Shown piece after piece: positions 57,960 through 64,000 of a stretch of DNA of 64,000 nt. The DNA lies in assembly GCA_963854835.1 (NCBI GenBank), contig OY978525.1, forward strand, positions 6,200,001-6,264,000, given 5' to 3'. The DNA comes from Megamerina dolium (taxonomy: Eukaryota; Arthropoda; Insecta; Diptera; Megamerinidae). A model generated the notes under the pieces. The model did not search any database, was not told the DNA's origin, and was given only the letters and a program-made list of their open reading frames with translations. Every line of letters starts with the position of its first letter. Position 1 is the stretch's first letter. A program made the translations under genes and the position numbers.

Positions 57960-59720
57960 GCAACTCCCTGTTCGAACTCAGCATATTTAACATATTTATC
58001 TAGACTGCTGGGTAAAATTTGTTCATTTCACTGGACTGTAAAAATTGTTAAACAACATAAGGTAAGAATTATTTACAAAATTAGTTCTCCAACTAAATAA
58101 ATGTGATCATCTTAGAATATTTATAGGGTGAAGTATTTTACATTCGATCAAAAATCGATCAGTCACTTTTGATGGCCAGAAAGTAAATCAACTTCAATCC
58201 AATGATTTTTATTATGATTACTATTACTTCAAATATTTTAATCTCTGTATATTAATTAGTAATATTTTCATATATCTATAATAATTTTGTAGCAAATCAT
58301 TTACAGGTGCTTAACGACAATGAATTTTAATACCGATTCAAGTTCAAAAATGCCATTAAAAGTAATTAATTCGATCACACAAAAAAAAATTATTTCTAAA
58401 AAAAAGTAATCATTAAAATGTGCGTCATTGAGGTTATATAGTACATAAGTATTTGTACATTTTTATATAAATTGTTTACTTTTCTAAAAGCTCCTAAATT
58501 CAAAATTGCGGAAATAATTGCAATACAACAAATTGTAATCACACCGATCAGATAATTTTCATGGCAACGGCATGAGCTCATAGCAAGCATTCATAAAATA
58601 CTTTAAAAGGCAAGTAATATTAAATCAAAACAAATCAAATAAATTAAATTACCAATAGAAAAAAAGATTCAAACAAACAAACAAACAAAAAACAAAAGAA
58701 TTAAACCGTGCAAAATATATTTAATTTACTTAATTGCACAATCTGTTCGCTTGAAGACAAAATAAAAAAAAAAGCCGACAAACTATTGAAAATCAACAGT
58801 AATATTACGGAATCCAGTTTCATTATTCAAAATCAAATTTGTTTTAGCAATACATCAACACCAATGGCACAAAATAAAAAAAAACCAAGTATTAAAAACG
58901 AATTGCTCACAATGTGGGTTTAGCCAATTAAAATATTTTCGTTTACTAACTGCATAGTCAGCTTATATACAATATATAGCTATAGTATAGCTAATAAAAA
59001 ATCGCAGATGTTGCATGCAACCGTTGCTGACAAATTGCTTTCATATGGATTTGATAAAAAGATGAATAAAAAACAAATTCAGCCAAACGGGCTAATTGAA
59101 ATTGATGCTAATCAAGAAAATCACAAAATCGCATTGCACTGAAGACATGAAGACTCAGTTCGCAGAAGCGAACAGCGATTACTATTTACTTGAACCCAAT
59201 TGGCCATATGCGGCGGCAAATACTTATTTATATATCTATCCTATCTCAATGTGATGAGTGAAGCGCTTGCGTGCGTGCCAATATTTCATTAGCCACTTGA
59301 ACATGCAATAATACATCTACGTATTTTTTCTTCTTTGGCCTTTGGCTTTATTATACATAATAATAATTATTTCTTATTTCTTTTCTTAATGCAATATTAG
59401 ATTATAACACAAATTTACCCATTTTATCTATAAAACTAAACTATAGTAGTATATGAATAATATTACCTTGTACATATAACACCATAATGCAACAAATTTG
59501 AGGCTGCTCGAAAAATTCGCGAATGATTAACATAGGCACACGAAAAGACAGAACAGATTTAAATGTTTCTGGGGATTTTTGAAATCGAATATGTGGTTCG
59601 TTTGATTCATTTAGATCGCATTTCATTCCTAACCTTAAAAAAGTGGCTGCTCCTCCAGATAAGATAAATGTTTTTGTATGTATTAGAAATCGTTAAATTC
59701 TAATCAGAGGTTGACTTTAC
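57960..59720. other. AT-rich stretch, no gene seen
   Basis: A 71-codon plus-strand frame at 58708-58923 is noted in the findings; otherwise nothing recognised. Confidence 0.4.
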
Positions 59721-59723
59721 TCG

Positions 59724-60155
59724 TTAAGGTAGCAGCATTTGGGTATAAACTTTTCAAAAAATGTATGGAAATGGAAATATTCATAAAACTACCCAAAGGT
59801 TTGAAGAAAAAATTCCGATGCCCATTAATTTGTCTTCCCCATCATTATTTTCAAACAAGGTTACCCATCTCTTTACCCCCAACTCTAGTAGGAATCTCCT
59901 ACTAAATGGTCATTTTTATAAAATTCACTCCCATTGCTCCCAGAGTGGACCTAAGGGGTAAAATACATTATCAACTGCATTTAATTTTGCTACCAAACAT
60001 TTTTCCTCAACATACTTTTTCCAATTTTCATTCCTTAAGGAGGTTCTTACAAGAAATTAATTTCAAAGCACCTGCAAATCGGCATATAACCCAAGAATTG
60101 CCCAGAAATCACCTCTAGAATTATGAAATATATGACCGACCGACCGACTCACATT
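59724..60155 (+). repeat. Family C copy, left end and ~2.5 units
   Basis: Begins near 59723 with TTAAGGTAGCAGCATTTGGG, like the left terminus at 50.8 kb. Units are marked by GATGCCCATTAATTTGTC (59817), an ATTTAATTTTGCTACCAAAC word (about 59980) and CTCACATTAATTTTTATACA (about 60148), spaced about 155-165 bp. Each unit has AACATTTTTCCTCAACATAC-like and GAAATCACCTCTAGAATTAT-like words. Confidence 0.65.
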
Positions 60156-60174
60156 AATTTTTATACAACGACAT

Positions 60175-61112
60175 TCGTTATAATCGTTATGAGCGAAAGA
60201 GAATCATGGAGGAAAGATTCAATCACCTTGCAGCAAGGCTCACAAGTCTGGTACACGGACGGGTCGAAGCTGATAGATGGTGGAACCGGAGCGGGTATTT
60301 ATGGCCCCAAATTCAGACGATCAATCCCAATGGGTTTTTACGCAATAATTTTCCAAGCGGAAGTTCATGTCATTGAAATATGCGTGCCGGAATGTCTTCG
60401 AAGAAAGATGTAAGGATCCCACATTTATATATTATCAGATAGCCAAGCAGCTTTAAAAGCTCTTCACAATCACCTCTAAATTAGTAGATGAATATCTCCG
60501 CCTTCTACATCAACTAGGAAACCTAAATACTGTACTATTAAGATGGATACCTGTCCATTAAGGACACGAGGGGAACGAAATAGCTAATAAAGTAGCCAAA
60601 ACGGGCGCAAAAAATCCCCTGATCGGCTCTAAACCCTTCTGTGGTTTGTTTAGATGCCACGCCAAAGACGTTATTAGGAAATGGGAGGAAAAGAAATTTG
60701 CAGCACACTGGCTCAATAGTACAGGTCAACGTCAAGCAAAACAGTTCATAATCCCAAATAAGGGGATATCTAAAAAGATACTCACATTTGGTAGAGCTGA
60801 CCTATGTATTCTTTGTGGTTATTTTACAGGCCACTGCAGCCTCAGATACCACTTAAAGAAGTTAGATCTATCTGACACTGATATCTGCATATTCTGCAAC
60901 TTAGACATCGAAAGCTCGGAGCACATTCTATGTGAATGCCAAGACAAACACTAAACCATTTTGGTGATAGTACAGTGCCTCCATATAAATTGTGGAATAA
61001 TGAACCCAACAAAGTGCTGAAATTAATTTAAGGCCTGAACATTTAGGGTTACCCAAAGACTGCACAATAGATCAAGTCTGGTCGCAGTGCATAAGAGTCT
61101 GTTAATAATAAT
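60175..61112 (+). pseudogene. I-type LINE fragment: RNase H domain and C terminus
   Basis: Encodes QVWYTDGSKLIDGGTGAGIY (first catalytic Asp), IIFQAEVHVIEIC (Glu), then YILSDSQAALKAL (Asp) in another frame, and GHEGNEIANKVAK (degraded form of the GNE.AD segment). Then comes LCGYFTGHCSLRYHLKKL followed by the CIFCN...EHILCEC zinc-binding-like C terminus. Several stops and frameshifts break it. The 3' end is CTGTTAATAATAATAATA, a (TAA)n tail as in I-clade elements. RNase H plus TAA tail supports the I superfamily. Related to, but diverged from, the copy at 62.65-63.76 kb, which lies in the opposite orientation. Confidence 0.82.
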
Positions 61113-61114
61113 AA

Positions 61115-62110
61115 TATACACCCACATTTCTACCAAGTATAGATTCTCCTTGTATCTAGCTTTAAAGAGTACAACAACGACCATTTTGGGATTTCTCGAT
61201 TTCATTCCATTTTCATAAACACATAATGGCACCAAAAAATATGTATGTCATCTGAAGATGAGAATTACCATATTCCCGAAATTTAACGAGCAACCACATA
61301 TAATAACATCAGTAATTTTTGTTCATTTATGGTCTTAACAAAATCACTAAAATATACTATGTATTATTACATGTAGGTATATGAAATTGTGTTGATTTTA
61401 TAATCGGAAGTTTATAATTTTCCACAACACAACACTCATAATTATAGTGTATGATTAGATACATTTGTGTATAGACATATAAACATATGCATATAAACAA
61501 ATTGCTAACTGCAACAAGTGATTATTTTTTTTTATATGTTCGCTAGTGATCTATAATTAAATATGTATTATTTGTTTCTAAATTTTGCACTGCATTTAGC
61601 ACTTTTTTTTTTTTTGTAATATTAATTTTTATTGTAATTTACAAAAAAAAAATTCATAGAAACGATTCATGTTTAGATAAACAATTTTTACAAAAGCAAC
61701 CTTCATAAACCTTCGTTGTTTCTCAAAAGCTCAGGCCACCTGCCGATGAACCAAGCAATTCGAATTATTAATCATGTATTCTTGTTAATATAATTTTTAA
61801 CTATAATTCAATATTTAACTTCTTCGATTATGTCAGTAAGATGCAACATTTTAATCCCATCACTCAATGAGTTTTTAAAATTTACAACTCATTTAATAAC
61901 AACTGTAAATACATTATATCATCATTATTGACAACATCATTTATTTTACTAATTAAGCCATTACATATGTATAAAGAAAAATTAAAATTAAAATTAATTA
62001 CATTTTCCATCATAAATTTGCCTACTAATGACTTGCAAGTCTATAATATGGCGAAGAATAAAAACACACCCCTTTACTTGAATATTTTTGTGAATAAATC
62101 ATTTGCAACA
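61115..62110. other. AT-rich stretch, no gene seen
   Basis: No gene or element recognised. Confidence 0.4.
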
Positions 62111-62125
62111 TGAATTATGTATGTA

Positions 62126-62493
62126 AAAAAAAAAAATAAATATGTGGCACTTAAAGCCCCAAAGGACTCATTGGCCGAGCTTCTCTTCCATTACTGTTGT
62201 GCGTCTTAAATTTGGACAGTATTAGAAGGGACCTACTTATTTTAGCCGGTTCCGAACGGCAGAACACTTGTGACATCACTTTTTCTGAGCTTTGTCACAG
62301 AGTTCTTTAAGAAGCTTTTTCATGGCAAGTTGTTACTGTCGGAAGAATTGCCAATTGCTTGCCGACAGGTGGGTACCATTCGAAAGAAAAATCTTTTCGA
62401 TATTAAATTTGTTATGCATCAGCCGGGGATTGAACCCACGACCTACAGATCAGAAGGCGAACACACTAACCACTGAGCTACGGCACCCACATT
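62126..62493 (-). mobile_element. SINE, near full length, with 12-bp target duplication
   Basis: Best copy in the window. On the minus strand it begins GTGGGTGCCGTAGCTCAGTG, with A-box TAGCTCAGTGGTTAG and B-box GGGTTCAATCCCC, then a ~290-bp body ending GGGGCTTTAAGTGCCACATA, TTTATT and poly(T). ATTATGTATGTA flanks it at 62114-62125 and 62494-62505. Length 368 bp including tail. Nearly identical to the copy at 676-1029. It serves here as the reference for the other copies. Pol III promoter function is inferred from the box sequences. Confidence 0.92.
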
Positions 62494-62651
62494 ATTATGT
62501 ATGTACATTTCAAAATTATGATATATCGAACATTTTTCGGGGCAATCTCTGATTCAAAGATTTACATATTGCGTGGTGTACTTTGAGATTCATTGAAACA
62601 AAATAATAGTCACAGAAAGCTTTACTAAGCTTTAAGGGCTTTGCTAACACA

Positions 62652-63762
62652 TTATTATTATAGTTGTGGGGATGTTGCACCGCGACCTATAAGATCTATT
62701 GTGCCCCCTTCGCAGAGCTAGAGTATGTCTCTCAACCCAGTTCCCTCGATGAATTTTAGTATTGGTCCCAATTCACAGAGTCTAATTTCATCCTCGGGTA
62801 TGATGAAATCTCCCAGGTATTTTCTTCTCTTGTGCATCAGTGCAGGACAAGTTCCTATCACGTGTTGTGCGGTCTCGTCCTCTTCCCTGCAGAACCAACA
62901 GAGAGCATCAGAGAAAATTCCCAGTTTTGTTAGGTGATAATTCAGCCTACAGTGCCCTGTTAATAATCCCGTAATGATTCGCATGTTGTTCTTCGTTAGA
63001 CTCATACATTCCTCGTAGCGTTTCAGGTTGTATGTCCCTAGCGCTAGTTTGGAGTGTGTTAGCCCCGATAAGTTTTCCCAGTATAAGCTTCTTTGTCTAT
63101 TCTCTTCTTCCCAGATGATACGGGAGATGTTACTCCCGTACTGAACCCAGAATGGTTCAGGCCCTACAGATGGGGTTGATGCTCCCTACCTGCCAAGCTT
63201 ATCTGCCATTTCATTTCCATCGATCCCTACGTGCCCCGGAACCCATAAAATCCACACCTGATTGAGTTGGCCCAGGATGTTCAGTTTTTCAATACACTCC
63301 ATCACCAGATATGATGGGATTTGAGTGGGATTTGAGTGCTTTGATAGCCGCCTGGCTGTCACTCAGTATTGCTATTCTGCGATTCCGGTAATTCCGTACG
63401 AGATTAAAGTGCGCACATCTATCTATCGCGTAGACTTCCGCTTGAAAGATAGAGGTGTTCTTACCTAATGGTTCAGAGTATCTTTTCCCTGGTCCGAATA
63501 TACCTGCCCCGGCTCCGTCATCGGTGAGGGAACCGTCGGTGTACCATGTTATCATGTACTGGTTTATCTTGTATGTTTTCGATATACCTTCCTAATGTTT
63601 TTTGTTACTAAGCTCAGTTTTAAAATGTTTCTTAAAGCTGAACCTTGGGAGTATCACTTCCCTTGGCATCGAGATTTCAGGAAGTTGCTCAGGCAGAAGT
63701 TCTATCTTCCTTCGGTTGAGATAACTGCCTGTGCTGACGTTGTTCCCAGCTACCCTCAAACA
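62652..63762 (-). pseudogene. I-type LINE, 5'-truncated, with 11-bp target duplication
   Basis: Flanked by the perfect duplication TTGCTAACACA (62641-62651 and 63763-63773); the tail on the minus strand is TAATAATAAT. It encodes the region before RNase H (EISMPREVILPRFSFKKHFK), TWYTDGSLTDDGAGAGIFGP (Asp), SIFQAEVYAIDRC (Glu), RIAILSDSQAAIKAL (Asp). After an 11-bp tandem duplication at 63315-63336 that shifts the frame come WVPGHVGIDGNEMADKLG and a stop. An open C-terminal segment follows with ITGLLTGHCRLNYHLTKLG and CWFCREEDETAQHVIGTC. Recent compared with the 60.2-kb copy. Confidence 0.9.
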
Positions 63763-64000
63763 TTGCTAACACAACATTGATTTAATTTCGTAGTAGAAAA
63801 TCAAATACAACCCTATTTAATGTGACATTTTTAATTTTAAACAATTTGAAGTAAAATGACATTTGCTTGCTTTGTATTAAAAAGCACCTAAAATTTAATA
63901 GATTTATAATTAACATGACATTTCATTTATCAAATTATTGCATTTGCAATGATTTTGAAATGATATTGAATTCAAACAATTACTTATGCTATTATTAAGG

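Noticed and set aside
59150..59190. Core promoter with initiator (CTCAGTTCG)
   Set aside because: The initiator match is short, no downstream element sits at the right distance, and no gene follows on that strand.
62400..62493. Functional tRNA gene (A- and B-box, clover-leaf-like segment)
   Set aside because: The same sequence heads a dispersed, target-duplicated SINE; the 3' half of a tRNA is replaced by the SINE body.

Overview
This window is AT-rich intronic and intergenic DNA from a dipteran insect. A fruit fly of the tephritid type is my best guess. The evidence is long introns, several mariner-type fossils, a piggyBac-type transposase, LINE fragments of two kinds, a tRNA-headed SINE, and a Helentron/mini-me-like element with a GGAC-rich tract. 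I see no bacterial gene organisation, no rRNA and no free-standing tRNA gene. Species assignment is inference.

The only host gene I can support is on the minus strand: the 5' coding part of a Kank-family gene (KN motif and ankyrin-repeat protein). Three exons join in consistent frame: 32034-31880 (start codon), 21189-21146, and 1682-1447, which carries the KN motif. The introns are about 10.7 and 19.5 kb. The remaining exons (coiled coil, ankyrin repeats) would lie beyond position 1. The gene explains about half of the window, and most other features below 32 kb are intronic transposons and repeats. Right of 32 kb I find no convincing host exon; that half is promoter-side or intergenic DNA.

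Layout. 0-1.2 kb: two mariner remnants, one split by a SINE with a perfect 14-bp target duplication. 3.2-4.5 kb: array with ~155-bp period. 4.8-5.7 kb: dead mariner-type element. 7.5-9.4 kb: ~157-bp-period repeat (here called family C) split by a mariner. 11.4-16.4 kb: foldback, MITE-like elements, a GC-richer island and a SINE. 19.5 kb: 18-bp minisatellite. 23 kb: ~310-bp tandem duplication. 26.4-27.3 kb: internally deleted mariner-type element with an open 221-codon frame. 28.7-31.4 kb: mariner interrupted by a Helentron/mini-me-like element. 33.2-37.9 kb: a TA-flanked element with a ~160-bp array, into which a piggyBac-like element has landed. 39.3 kb: 17-bp minisatellite. 41.9-43.2 kb: three short inverted-repeat elements in a row, one carrying a BESS-like coding fragment. 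44.4, 51.4, 60.2 and 62.7 kb: LINE fragments. 50.8-52.4, 56.7-58.0 and 59.7-60.15 kb: family C copies, two of which switch internal orientation.

The most notable patterns are these. (1) A SINE family in eight copies with two different 3' tails. (2) Several unrelated repeat families that share a ~155-160-bp internal period. (3) Family C, apparently a TTAA-flanked foldback-like element. (4) Clear nesting of elements that allows relative dating. Nothing here looks like a cooperating operon-type system; the units are one long host gene and a stratified mobile-element landscape.
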